Shown piece after piece: positions 14,610-21,605 of a stretch of 26,458 nucleotides of DNA. The notes below the pieces were generated by a model. The model saw nothing but the letters and a program-made list of their open reading frames with translations, was not told the DNA's origin and ran no database searches. The stretch is from DASQWC01 sp035640475 (GTDB taxonomy: Bacteria > Actinomycetota > JAICYB01), in the NCBI GenBank assembly GCA_035640475.1, contig DASQWC010000099.1:1-26458 (forward strand), in the 5' to 3' direction. The stretch's first letter is position 1. The number at the start of each line of letters is the position of its first letter. Made by a program: the position numbers and the translations under genes.

Positions 14610-15340
14610 CCCTTCGTGTAGCCGATCAGCTCCTCGCGGTCCGATCCGCCTCTCACCGTCTCGGCCAAGACCGGGCCGATACCCTTCGCGTAGTACTTGT
14701 ACTCGAGCAGATCCGGTTCGAGCGGGTTCGTGTCTTTCGTCTTCAAGACGTTGCCGAACCTGCCGAACGGGACCTCGATCGTCTCGTCGAGGCCGACGAT
14801 CTCGGCTCTGTCCTCGGCATGGCCCTTGTAGTACTCCTGGCGGTACTTCATGCCCGGCTCGGGATCGGCGGGCATGACGATCCCCGCGTGCGCGCCGTCC
14901 TTGCCGGCTTCGAACGAGCCTTCCGTCGATGTCGGCTTGCCGTTCTCGTAGGAGGTCGTCGCTTCGCCCAGGTACCAGATGTTTCCCTCGGAGTCCTGCG
15001 CGTACCAGTCGTCGGTCACTTCGACGGGGACGGCGTCCTGCGTGACGACGTCGTGGACGACTCGTGCTTCGACTCCGTTGGCGATCATCTTCGTCTTGCC
15101 GGTCACGGTGACCTCGACGCGTTGTTCGCTGCCCTCGGCGTCGGTCTCCCGGTAGACCCACTTCGAGCCGACCGCCATCGGCCAATACGGATTGTCGATG
15201 TTCGTCGTGAAGTCGGACGGATTCAGATCGACGGCTTCGCGTCCCTGCGGAAGGACTCTTTGCGGCGTGGCCGGAGTGCCTTCGCCGCACGCTCCGGCCA
15301 GGGCCGTGATGCATATCGCTGCGATGAGTGTCTTCTTCAT
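14606..15340 (-). CDS. predicted lipoprotein of unknown function
   Basis: A 244-residue exported protein. MKKTLIAAICITALAGAC is a lipoprotein signal with lipidation at Cys18, so the protein is membrane-tethered outside the cell. The mature part has NPYWPMAVGSKWVYRE, VTVTGKTKMIANGVEARVVHD, DWYAQDSEGNIWYLGE and FGNVLKTKDTNPLEPDLLEYKYYAKGIGPV. This pattern of a structural outer protein with beta-strands recurs in uncharacterised bacterial lipoproteins; I cannot give a function. The start is fixed by the signal peptide. Reading further upstream in this frame would run antisense through the DMT gene and relA, which is a shadow. Confidence 0.88.
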   Translation of the reverse strand: MKKTLIAAICITALAGACGEGTPATPQRVLPQGREAVDLNPSDFTTNIDNPYWPMAVGSKWVYRETDAEGSEQRVEVTVTGKTKMIANGVEARVVHDVVTQDAVPVEVTDDWYAQDSEGNIWYLGEATTSYENGKPTSTEGSFEAGKDGAHAGIVMPADPEPGMKYRQEYYKGHAEDRAEIVGLDETIEVPFGRFGNVLKTKDTNPLEPDLLEYKYYAKGIGPVLAETVRGGSDREELIGYTKG

Positions 15341-15346
15341 GCGCCG

Positions 15347-15352
15347 AGTGTA
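15347..15352 (-). promoter_or_regulatory. probable -10 element for a leaderless lipoprotein transcript
   Basis: TACACT on the minus strand matches TANNNT and ends 6 bases before the ATG at 15340. No Shine-Dalgarno precedes that ATG (CGGCGC), so a leaderless message is likely. It falls in the 32-base gap after the DMT gene, giving the lipoprotein its own promoter. Confidence 0.45.
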
Positions 15353-15372
15353 GGAACGCCGGGGTGCGAGGT

Positions 15373-16311
15373 CTACGAGAGACCGACCGGGGCTTCGGTG
15401 TGCTCGATCGGCGTTCGTCCGCCCGCCAGGGCGCCGATGTACACGCCGACGAGAGCGAGCAGCCCGCCGATCGCGATCCTGGCGTCGAGTGCTTCGCCCG
15501 CGATGAGTGCGCCGGCGATCGCCGCGACGACCGGAAACAAGACGAATTGGAACGACGCGCCCGTCGCCGTCCAGTGCTGAACGATGAACACGTACAAGAC
15601 GAACAACAGGACGGACCCGACCGGAACCATGAACCCCAGCGCGGACCATGTCGCCGGCCGCGAGGGGACGATCCACGACTCCCCGGAGGCGAGCGACGTC
15701 ACAAGAAGAAGGATCGCTCCGAGTCCCAGACCGATGGCGTTCATCGAGACCGGCCGGATGTCCGGGAACCGCTTGAGGACGATCGCCGTCTGGGCCGCGC
15801 CGGCGGCCGATACGACGACCGCGCCCAGATACAGCAACGGGACGCTCGCGTTGGCCGGTGCGCCGACCGTGACGAGAACCCCGGCGACGGCGATCAGGCC
15901 GCCGAGTATCGCCCGTCCACGGAGGCGTTCGATGCCCTGTGCGGCGGCGAGCAACACCGTCATCAACGGAACGGCGCCGAAGATGACGGAACCGAGCGCC
16001 GCAGGCACGCGCTGCGCGCCCCAATAGAAGAACGCGTACGCGACGAAGAAGTTCAACAGGCCGTAGATGACGGCCCCGCGCAGCGCGCGTCCGCGCGGCA
16101 GCGCGACTCGCGCGACGGCCGCTATCGCGAAGAGGAGCGATGACGCGAGCGCGAAGCGGATCCCGGCCGCATAGAACGGATCGAGCTCGCGCAAGGAGAA
16201 CCGGACGGCGACGAAGTTCGAACCGCCGATCAAGACGAAGAAAACGAACGCGACGAGCGTCGCCGGACTTGGGCGGTTCAAGGCTCGAAGCGGTATTGGT
16301 CGACCTCGCAC
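15373..16311 (-). CDS. EamA/DMT-superfamily transporter
   Basis: Drug/metabolite-type membrane transporter of 312 residues with two EamA repeats and about ten hydrophobic helices. The first repeat has IGGSNFVAVRFSLRELDPFYAAGIRF and a short AFFYWGAQRVPAALGSVIFG; the second includes FVLFPVVAAIAGALIAGEALDARIAIGG, typical of the repeat end. The GTG at 16311 is the longest start but lacks a Shine-Dalgarno; a TTG twelve codons inside is a possible alternative because the first helix starts only at about residue 18. The substrate is unknown; family members export amino acids, metabolites or drugs. Confidence 0.9.
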   Translation of the reverse strand: MRGRPIPLRALNRPSPATLVAFVFFVLIGGSNFVAVRFSLRELDPFYAAGIRFALASSLLFAIAAVARVALPRGRALRGAVIYGLLNFFVAYAFFYWGAQRVPAALGSVIFGAVPLMTVLLAAAQGIERLRGRAILGGLIAVAGVLVTVGAPANASVPLLYLGAVVVSAAGAAQTAIVLKRFPDIRPVSMNAIGLGLGAILLLVTSLASGESWIVPSRPATWSALGFMVPVGSVLLFVLYVFIVQHWTATGASFQFVLFPVVAAIAGALIAGEALDARIAIGGLLALVGVYIGALAGGRTPIEHTEAPVGLS

Positions 16312-16390
16312 ACGGGGCGATAGCCGATCCGGTGGTAGATAGAGAGTTCAGCGATAGGTAAGCGTAGCGACCTGAGGCACACTGGTAGAG

Positions 16391-18655
16391 ATGGCACAAG
16401 CCAAACAAGCTGCTCCCGGCGGCCTTCGCGGCATCCTGAGGCGCCTTCGTACTCCGCGAAGTGCGACCGTCGTCGTCCCGGACGACCTGAAGCCGCTCCT
16501 CGGCAAGCTCAAGGCCGTTCACCCGAGGGCCGACCTCGACGGCGTCACGCACGCCTATCAGGTCGCCGCCGAGGTGCACGCAGGCCAGCGGCGGCTGTCC
16601 GGCGACGACTTCATCACGCACCCGCTCGCGGTCGGCGAGATCCTCGCGGACATGGGCATGGATCCGACAACGATCATCGGTGCGCTGCTCCACGACGCCG
16701 TCGAGGACACCGACGCCGAGCTGGACGACTTCCGCGCCGCCTTCGGCGACGAAGTGGTCGATATCGTCGACGGGCTGACGAAGATCGCGAAGATCTCGTT
16801 CCGATCCACCGAGGCCGCGCAGGCCGAGAACTACAGGAAGATGATGGTCGCGATGGCCCGCGACGTGCGGGTGATCATCATCAAGCTCGCCGACCGCCTC
16901 CACAACATGCGTACCCTCGATCCGCTCGCACCGGAGAAGCGCGAGCTCAAGGCGCGCGAGACGCTGGAGGTCTACGTTCCGCTCGCCAGCCGCCTCGGCA
17001 TGTTTCAGGTGCGCACAGAGCTCGAGGACTTGAGCTTCCGCTACCTGTACGACAAGCGGTACAGGGAGATCGTCGATCTCACGAACCGCCGGCAGCCCGA
17101 GCGCGACGCCTACCTCGTCGAGGTGCTCGAGGACATCCGGTCGCATCTGGACCAGGCGAAGATCCAGGCGGAAGTGTCGGGAAGAGCCAAGAACTTCTAC
17201 TCGATCTACCAAAAGATGGTGGAGCGCGGCGTCGAGTTCGACGACATCTTCGATCTCGTCGGCGTGCGCATCGTCGTCCACGATCTCCGTGACTGCTACG
17301 CGGCGCTCGGCGTCATCCATGCGATGTGGAAGCCCATTCCCGGGCGGTTCAAGGACTACATCGCGATGCCGAAGTTCAACATGTATCAGTCGCTGCACAC
17401 ATCGGTCATGGGTCCCGAGGGCAAGCCGCTCGAGATCCAGATCCGTACGCGATCGATGCACGAGATGGCCGAGTACGGCATCGCCGCGCACTGGAAATAC
17501 AAGGAATCCGACGGCGGCAAGCGCGCGAAGCAACGCGACTCCGATGTCCCGTGGCTCGGCGAGCTCGTCGAGTCATACCGCGAGGCCGAAGACCCGCGCG
17601 AGTTCATGGAGTCGCTTCGCCTCGATCTCTTCCATGACGAAGTGTTCTGTTTCACGCCGAAAGGCGACGTGGTTTCGGTTCCCAAGGGATCGAGCCCAGT
17701 CGACTTCGCGTACGCGATCCACACGGAGGTCGGGCATCGAACGGTCGGCGCACGCGTGAACGGCGCGCTCGTGCCGCTCGACACGCGGCTGGAGTCGGGC
17801 GACGTCGTCGAGATCCTGACGACGCGCGCACAAGATGCTCGTCCGAAGGAGGACTGGCTCGGCATCGTCAAGACGTCGCGAGCGCGTTCGCGCATCCGTC
17901 ACTGGCTCACTGCGCACCGCCGGGAGGAAGCGCGTGAAGAAGGACGCGAACTCTTCCTGAAGTCGCTGCGGCGTGCGGGAATCGCCCAGAGCGAGCTGAC
18001 GACCGAAGCGTGGCGGTCGATCTTCTCGGAGCTGAAGACGTCTGGGGAGGAAACGCTCTACGAGGCTCTCGGCGAGGGACGCCTCCCGACCGACGAGTTC
18101 ATCGGCGTGCTGAAGCAGCTTTTCCGGCCCGAGGAGGCGGCGCCGCCCGATGCCGCGCTGCCGATGCCGTTGAAGACGGCCGAACCGACGGCGCCGTCCA
18201 TCGTCGTCAAGGGAACTCGGGACGTCGCCGCGAAGCTCGCGCGGTGCTGCGCACCTGTGCCGGGAGACGAGATCTTCGGGTTCATCACGCGCGGCCGTGG
18301 CGTCTCCGTCCATCGTGTCGACTGCCCGAACGCCCGAACGCTGGCGACGCAAGGGGAGCGGGTCGTCGAAGTCGAGTGGGACTCGTCCCAGGGCGGGCGG
18401 TTCACGGTTGTGCTGCAGGTCTCGGCCCTCGACCGCACCGGCCTGCTTCGCGACATCTCCGACACGCTCACCGACGCCGGCGTCATGATCCTGTCGTCGT
18501 CATCGTGGGCGAAGCGCGACGGGACCGCCCGGCTGCGCTTCGCCTTCGAACTCGCCGACGTGGGGCACCTCGATCACATTCAGCGTGTCGTTCGCCGCGT
18601 CGAAGGCGTGTTCGATTCGTACCGCGTCCTGCCGTTGAAGGCCCGCCAGGGCTGA
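16391..18655 (+). CDS. relA: bifunctional (p)ppGpp synthetase/hydrolase, Rel
   Basis: Makes and breaks the stringent-response alarmone (p)ppGpp. 754 residues, the normal long-RSH size. The hydrolase HD domain has HD at 101-102 and ED at 105-106 (LLHDAVEDTD). The synthetase domain has RAKNFYSIYQKM and RFKDYIAMPK at 319-328; the RFKD (RxKD) form marks a bifunctional enzyme rather than a synthetase-only RelA. A TGS domain follows (from about 415, VFCFTPKGDVVSVPKGS), then the Cys-rich segment ARCCAPVPGDEIFGF and a C-terminal ACT domain (RFTVVLQVSALDRTGLLRDIS). The ATG at 16391 is weakly supported by GGTAGAG just before it. The 79-base gap upstream contains two GCGATAG copies but no clear promoter. 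Confidence 0.97.
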   Translation: MAQAKQAAPGGLRGILRRLRTPRSATVVVPDDLKPLLGKLKAVHPRADLDGVTHAYQVAAEVHAGQRRLSGDDFITHPLAVGEILADMGMDPTTIIGALLHDAVEDTDAELDDFRAAFGDEVVDIVDGLTKIAKISFRSTEAAQAENYRKMMVAMARDVRVIIIKLADRLHNMRTLDPLAPEKRELKARETLEVYVPLASRLGMFQVRTELEDLSFRYLYDKRYREIVDLTNRRQPERDAYLVEVLEDIRSHLDQAKIQAEVSGRAKNFYSIYQKMVERGVEFDDIFDLVGVRIVVHDLRDCYAALGVIHAMWKPIPGRFKDYIAMPKFNMYQSLHTSVMGPEGKPLEIQIRTRSMHEMAEYGIAAHWKYKESDGGKRAKQRDSDVPWLGELVESYREAEDPREFMESLRLDLFHDEVFCFTPKGDVVSVPKGSSPVDFAYAIHTEVGHRTVGARVNGALVPLDTRLESGDVVEILTTRAQDARPKEDWLGIVKTSRARSRIRHWLTAHRREEAREEGRELFLKSLRRAGIAQSELTTEAWRSIFSELKTSGEETLYEALGEGRLPTDEFIGVLKQLFRPEEAAPPDAALPMPLKTAEPTAPSIVVKGTRDVAAKLARCCAPVPGDEIFGFITRGRGVSVHRVDCPNARTLATQGERVVEVEWDSSQGGRFTVVLQVSALDRTGLLRDISDTLTDAGVMILSSSSWAKRDGTARLRFAFELADVGHLDHIQRVVRRVEGVFDSYRVLPLKARQG

Positions 18656-18688
18656 GCGCAGAATCGACGGGAGCGGAAAGGGGAAACG

Positions 18689-19681
18689 ATGACCAAGCTC
18701 GGCTACCAGATTCCGAATTTCACGTATCCCGACGGCGATCGCGAGTCGCTGTTCGGGACCGTTGTCGCGCAGGCGCAAGCCGCCGACAGGTCTGGATTCG
18801 ACACCGTCCTGCTGATGGACCACTTCTACCAGCTGCCCATGCTGGGACGCCCCGAGGACTACATGCTCGAGTGCTACACGTCCCTGGGCGCCCTCGCGCG
18901 GGAGACGTCGAACGTTCGGCTCGGCGCCCTCGTTACCGGGAACACGTATCGCAACCCGACGCTGCTCGCGAAGATCATCACGACGCTGGACATCGTCTCG
19001 GGTGGTCGTGCGCAGCTCGGCATCGGCGCCGGCTGGTTCGAGCTCGAACACGACGCACTCGGCTTCGAGTTCAAGACGTTCACCGACCGGTTCCAGAAGC
19101 TCGAGGAAGCGCTGCAGATCATCATCCCGATGCTGAAGGGTGAACGGCCGACGTTCCACGGCAAGCACTATGCGGTGCGCGACGCCATCAACGAGCCGCA
19201 GCCGATCGGTCCGATTCCCGTGATGATCGGTGGGTCCGGCGAGAAGAAGACACTGCGCATCGTCGCCCAATATGCCGACGAGTCCAACCTGACCTCGCCG
19301 CACGACGAGCTCGAGCACAAGCTCGAGGTGCTCGCCGGACACTGTGAGAAGGTTGGCCGGGATCGCTCAGAGATCACGGTGAGCCAGCACCTGAACGGGT
19401 GCATCGCGCCGACCCACGACCAGGCCTACGACGAGCTGAAGACGTTCCTCGCCGCGCGCGGAATCGACCTCGAGTCGATGGACGACAACATGAAGGCATT
19501 CATCCTCGGCCGGCTCGTGTGGGGCGACCCGGACGAGGTCGGCGAGCAGCTGTCGAACGTGCTGGCGAAGGGCGCCGACGGCATCACCATCTCGTTGCCG
19601 GGCCAGGCGCACGAGCCGGAGCGCGTCGAGCTCATCGGCAACGTTGCTTCGAAGGTGGTCGGCACCGAGAGCGCCGTCTAG
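18689..19681 (+). CDS. LLM-class F420-dependent oxidoreductase
   Basis: Luciferase-like TIM-barrel oxidoreductase, 330 residues, probably using coenzyme F420. The N-terminus GYQIPNFTYPDG and SGFDTVLLMDHFYQLP, then LGALVTGNTYRNPTLLAKIITTLDIVSGGRAQLGIGAGW and PIPVMIGGSGEKKTLRIVAQYAD are all class hallmarks. AAAGGGG about 6 bases before the ATG supports the start. It follows relA by 33 bases and shares a base or two with the dtd start region, so the three form one run. The substrate is unknown. Confidence 0.92.
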   Translation: MTKLGYQIPNFTYPDGDRESLFGTVVAQAQAADRSGFDTVLLMDHFYQLPMLGRPEDYMLECYTSLGALARETSNVRLGALVTGNTYRNPTLLAKIITTLDIVSGGRAQLGIGAGWFELEHDALGFEFKTFTDRFQKLEEALQIIIPMLKGERPTFHGKHYAVRDAINEPQPIGPIPVMIGGSGEKKTLRIVAQYADESNLTSPHDELEHKLEVLAGHCEKVGRDRSEITVSQHLNGCIAPTHDQAYDELKTFLAARGIDLESMDDNMKAFILGRLVWGDPDEVGEQLSNVLAKGADGITISLPGQAHEPERVELIGNVASKVVGTESAV

Positions 19682-19682
19682 T

Positions 19683-20120
19683 GTGCGGGCGCTGATTCAG
19701 CGCGTCTCGAGGGCGTCCGTCAGCGTCGACACCGATGTCGTGTCCGAGATCGGGCCGGGGTTGCTCGTCCTCGTCGGCGTTCGCGAGGCGGACTCCGAAG
19801 GCAAGGCCGTGGCGCTGGCCGACAAGATCGCGAACCTGAGAATCTTCGCCGACGACGAGGGCAAAATGAACCGGTCGGTGCTTGACACCGGGGGCGACGT
19901 GCTGGTCGTCAGCCAATTCACGTTGTACGGCGACACTCGCAAAGGGCGTCGTCCGTCCTTCGTCGAGGCCGCTGCGCCGGAAGTGGCCGAACCGCTTGTG
20001 CGCGCGGTGGCCGATCGGCTGGCCGGACTCGGCCTGCGCACGGCCGGCGGTCGCTTCGGCGCGCACATGCATGTCGAGCTCACCAACGATGGGCCGGTGG
20101 CCCTTATCGTAGAGGTATAG
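19683..20120 (+). CDS. dtd: D-aminoacyl-tRNA deacylase
   Basis: Removes D-amino acids (and glycine mischarged on tRNA-Ala) from tRNAs. 145 residues from GTG at 19683, exactly the family length; a longer in-frame ATG at 19644 lies inside the previous gene. The start VRALIQRVSRASV is typical. The SQFTLYGDTRKGRRPSF motif and the C-terminal NDGPVAL, with its Gly-cis-Pro dipeptide, are the two active-site motifs. It lies 2 bases after the LLM stop. Its own TAG stop lies inside the first operator-like repeat of the downstream XRE cassette. Confidence 0.95.
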   Translation: MRALIQRVSRASVSVDTDVVSEIGPGLLVLVGVREADSEGKAVALADKIANLRIFADDEGKMNRSVLDTGGDVLVVSQFTLYGDTRKGRRPSFVEAAAPEVAEPLVRAVADRLAGLGLRTAGGRFGAHMHVELTNDGPVALIVEV

Positions 20121-20132
20121 CTAATACGCTAT
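20117..20132. promoter_or_regulatory. operator-like dyad 1 (ATAGC-N6-GCTAT)
   Basis: ATAGCTAATACGCTAT, a perfect 5-base inverted repeat with a 6-base centre. It overlaps the dtd stop codon. It lies 56 bases (start to start) before dyad 2, which is twice the spacing of dyads 2 and 3. Confidence 0.75.
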
Positions 20133-20144
20133 GTATCAACGATA

Positions 20145-20160
20145 AGCGCAGATACGCGAT
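20145..20160. promoter_or_regulatory. degenerate fourth dyad at the 28-base register
   Basis: AGCGCAGATACGCGAT matches 7 of the 10 arm positions of ATAGC-N6-GCTAT and sits exactly 28 bases after dyad 1 and 28 before dyad 2. On its own it would not be called; the position is what suggests it. Confidence 0.35.
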
Positions 20161-20172
20161 ATTGGTTAGGAA

Positions 20173-20188
20173 ATAGCGGAATCGCTAT
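20173..20188. promoter_or_regulatory. operator-like dyad 2 (ATAGC-N6-GCTAT)
   Basis: ATAGCGGAATCGCTAT, the same perfect arms as dyads 1 and 3 but a different centre, so the arms are the conserved part. Here the arms extend one base to ATAGCG/CGCTAT. It covers the region where the -35 of the XRE promoter would begin. Confidence 0.75.
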
Positions 20189-20200
20189 CTTAGTCGTGGC

Positions 20201-20216
20201 ATAGCTAATGTGCTAT
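20201..20216. promoter_or_regulatory. operator-like dyad 3 overlapping the -10
   Basis: ATAGCTAATGTGCTAT, 28 bases after dyad 2. Its right arm shares three bases with the TATAAT hexamer at 20214-20219, so a bound protein would block RNA polymerase. The natural candidate binder is the XRE protein encoded 11 bases downstream. Confidence 0.78.
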
Positions 20217-20219
20217 AAT
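20211..20219 (+). promoter_or_regulatory. extended -10 promoter for the XRE gene
   Basis: TGCTATAAT: a consensus TATAAT hexamer (20214-20219) with the TGn extension. No good -35 is present (TAGTCG at a 17-base spacing), which an extended -10 can tolerate. The hexamer ends 7 bases before the ATG at 20227, so the transcript should start at or next to the ATG and be leaderless; no Shine-Dalgarno is present. Confidence 0.75.
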
Positions 20220-20226
20220 TGCCCTC

Positions 20227-20574
20227 ATGAGACCCCAGGTACTCGGGTTGCGTCTGGCTGCCACGCGCAGAAAAGCAGGTCTAACTCAGGCTGACGTCGC
20301 AGCGCGCATGGGAACGACTCAATCAGCTATCTCAAGGATTGAGGCAGGCCGTACGGCTCCGTCGGTAGATGTCATTGAGCGCTATGCGAGAGCAATTGGT
20401 CAACCGATCACACTGACATTTGGTGCTACACAGGAACCCACCACGCGCGAGCAGCAACGAAGACGCGTTGAGAAAGCGCTCAAAGGGTTTCGCTTTGATC
20501 CATGGGCGCGAAGTCCTGATGCCGCTGAGATGAAGAGCCTGTTGATGGATGAGCTCAAGAGTGGTCGCGACTAG
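20227..20574 (+). CDS. XRE-family helix-turn-helix regulator (likely antitoxin-like)
   Basis: A 115-residue DNA-binding protein. The HTH_3 domain covers about residues 5-62: LRLAATRRKAGLTQADVAARMGTT, then SAISRIEAGRTAPS as the recognition helix and beyond. The C-terminal part (residues 70-115) is charged, includes KALKGFRFDPWARSP, and may contact the partner. It overlaps the next gene by 26 bases. Base composition is near 53-58% G+C on hand-counted lines against about 67% in the neighbours, so it probably came by transfer. Three matching dyads lie upstream and one covers the promoter, so autorepression is likely. The antitoxin role is inferred from the pairing. Confidence 0.88.
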   Translation: MRPQVLGLRLAATRRKAGLTQADVAARMGTTQSAISRIEAGRTAPSVDVIERYARAIGQPITLTFGATQEPTTREQQRRRVEKALKGFRFDPWARSPDAAEMKSLLMDELKSGRD

Positions 20575-21169
20575 CACAAAACGGCTGCTCAAGGCCGCGA
20601 GTGTTGAGCCGGACAGACTTCGGCGGCATTTGCTTGTTGCGGCGGCATTGCGCGAACTCCTGCCGAATGAGCCGGTAGTAGTCGGAGGCACTGCGGAGGA
20701 ATACTGGGCTCCCGCCGACTATCAAGAGACAGACTTGGACATGTGCGTTGCTTTGAGCCCAAAAGCGAAGAGTGATCTCAAGAAGGCGGGATTCGAGCCA
20801 CTCGGCCGCCATTGGATGCGCGACGACATTGCTGTAGCCGTCGAGTTTCCTGAGTCCAATATTGATGGAGAGTGGGCAAGAACGGTCCTCGAGAGAGTGG
20901 ATGGAGGAGCAGCGCGGATTATTGGCGTCGAGGATCTATACCTCGATCGTGTGCGACAGGCGACGGTTCAGGAGAACAACGAAGGAATTGAGTTCAAGTC
21001 AGCGCTCGCAGTCGCGGCAGCTCAGTTCGAGCAAATTGATTGGGGATATGTCGAGGGCAGGATCTTGGCGGAGGAAAGATCTCAGAAGCTCGTTGGTGAA
21101 TCAATGCGCAGGATTGACTCAAAGGTCCGCGGAAGGGTCCGGCTAACCGCGGAAATTGACGATGGCTAA
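20549..21169 (+). CDS. nucleotidyltransferase-fold protein, possible toxin partner of the XRE regulator
   Basis: A 206-residue protein. VVVGGTAEEYW at 43-53 and ETDLDMCVAL from 60 match the GG(T)A...T-D-[LI]-D pattern of the minimal-nucleotidyltransferase fold seen in AbiEii/MenT-like and DUF6036-type proteins; D62 and D64 would bind metal. The rest has IIGVEDLYLDRVRQA, another feature of that group (a helix following the fold). ATG at 20549 overlaps the XRE gene by 26 bases; GTG at 20561 is an alternative. G+C is near 53% on a counted line. Toxin activity is inference from fold and pairing; an uncharacterised enzyme is possible. Its stop overlaps the SRPBCC start by 8 bases. Confidence 0.72.
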   Translation: MSSRVVATSTKRLLKAASVEPDRLRRHLLVAAALRELLPNEPVVVGGTAEEYWAPADYQETDLDMCVALSPKAKSDLKKAGFEPLGRHWMRDDIAVAVEFPESNIDGEWARTVLERVDGGAARIIGVEDLYLDRVRQATVQENNEGIEFKSALAVAAAQFEQIDWGYVEGRILAEERSQKLVGESMRRIDSKVRGRVRLTAEIDDG

Positions 21170-21605
21170 AGGTGTGATCTCGGTCTCGCGCGTCATTGCG
21201 GCGCCCGCGCAGGCGATCTTCGACCTGCTCGCGAACCCGGCGCTGCACCCGATCTTGGACGGCGGCGGCACCGTGAAGGCCGCGCGCGAAGGCAATCCCG
21301 AGCGTCTCTCGCTCGGTGCGCGCTTCGGAATGGACATGCAGCTCGGCGGCCCCTATCGCATCTCGAACGAGGTCGTTGAGTTCGAGGAGGGAAAGCGCAT
21401 CGCCTGGTGCCACTTCGCGAAGAATCGCTGGCGTTACGAGCTCGAGCCAGTCGACGGTGGGACGAAGGTCACGGAGACCTTCGACCCGACCACGGGCCGC
21501 TTTCCGGTAGCCGCGATCAGGATGCTCGGCTTCTACCGTCGCAACGCGCCGGCGATGGAGAGGACGCTCGAGAACATCGAGAACTACCTCAAAGAGCACA
21601 CATGA
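21162..21605 (+). CDS. SRPBCC-family (START/polyketide-cyclase-like) protein
   Basis: A 147-residue helix-grip protein, a fold that binds hydrophobic ligands. It has ISVSRVIAAPAQAIFDLLANPALHPILDGGG at the start, the strands EVVEFEEGKRIAWCHF and RWRYELEPVDGGTKVTETFD, and the long closing helix AMERTLENIENYL, all characteristic. ATG at 21162 is preferred over the TTG two codons earlier. Neighbours differ sharply in composition at this boundary: it returns to high G+C. The stop overlaps the hisS ATG by 4 bases. Ligand and role are unknown. Confidence 0.88.
   Translation: MAKGVISVSRVIAAPAQAIFDLLANPALHPILDGGGTVKAAREGNPERLSLGARFGMDMQLGGPYRISNEVVEFEEGKRIAWCHFAKNRWRYELEPVDGGTKVTETFDPTTGRFPVAAIRMLGFYRRNAPAMERTLENIENYLKEHT

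Noticed and set aside
16317..16357. Two GCGATAG copies upstream of relA
   Set aside because: Only two 7-base copies 34 bases apart, without dyad symmetry or a promoter context.
14606..17533. A 975-codon open frame on the minus strand spanning the lipoprotein, DMT gene and antisense of relA
   Set aside because: Only the last 244 codons, from the lipoprotein ATG at 15340, look like a protein. The rest is Arg/Asp/Leu-rich and runs antisense to relA, a common effect of high-GC codon usage.
20117..20216. CRISPR-like reading of the repeated 16-base units upstream of the XRE gene
   Set aside because: Units are short dyads with variable centres, and the gaps between them are 12 bases or multiples of the step; there are no repeat-length spacers and no cas genes.
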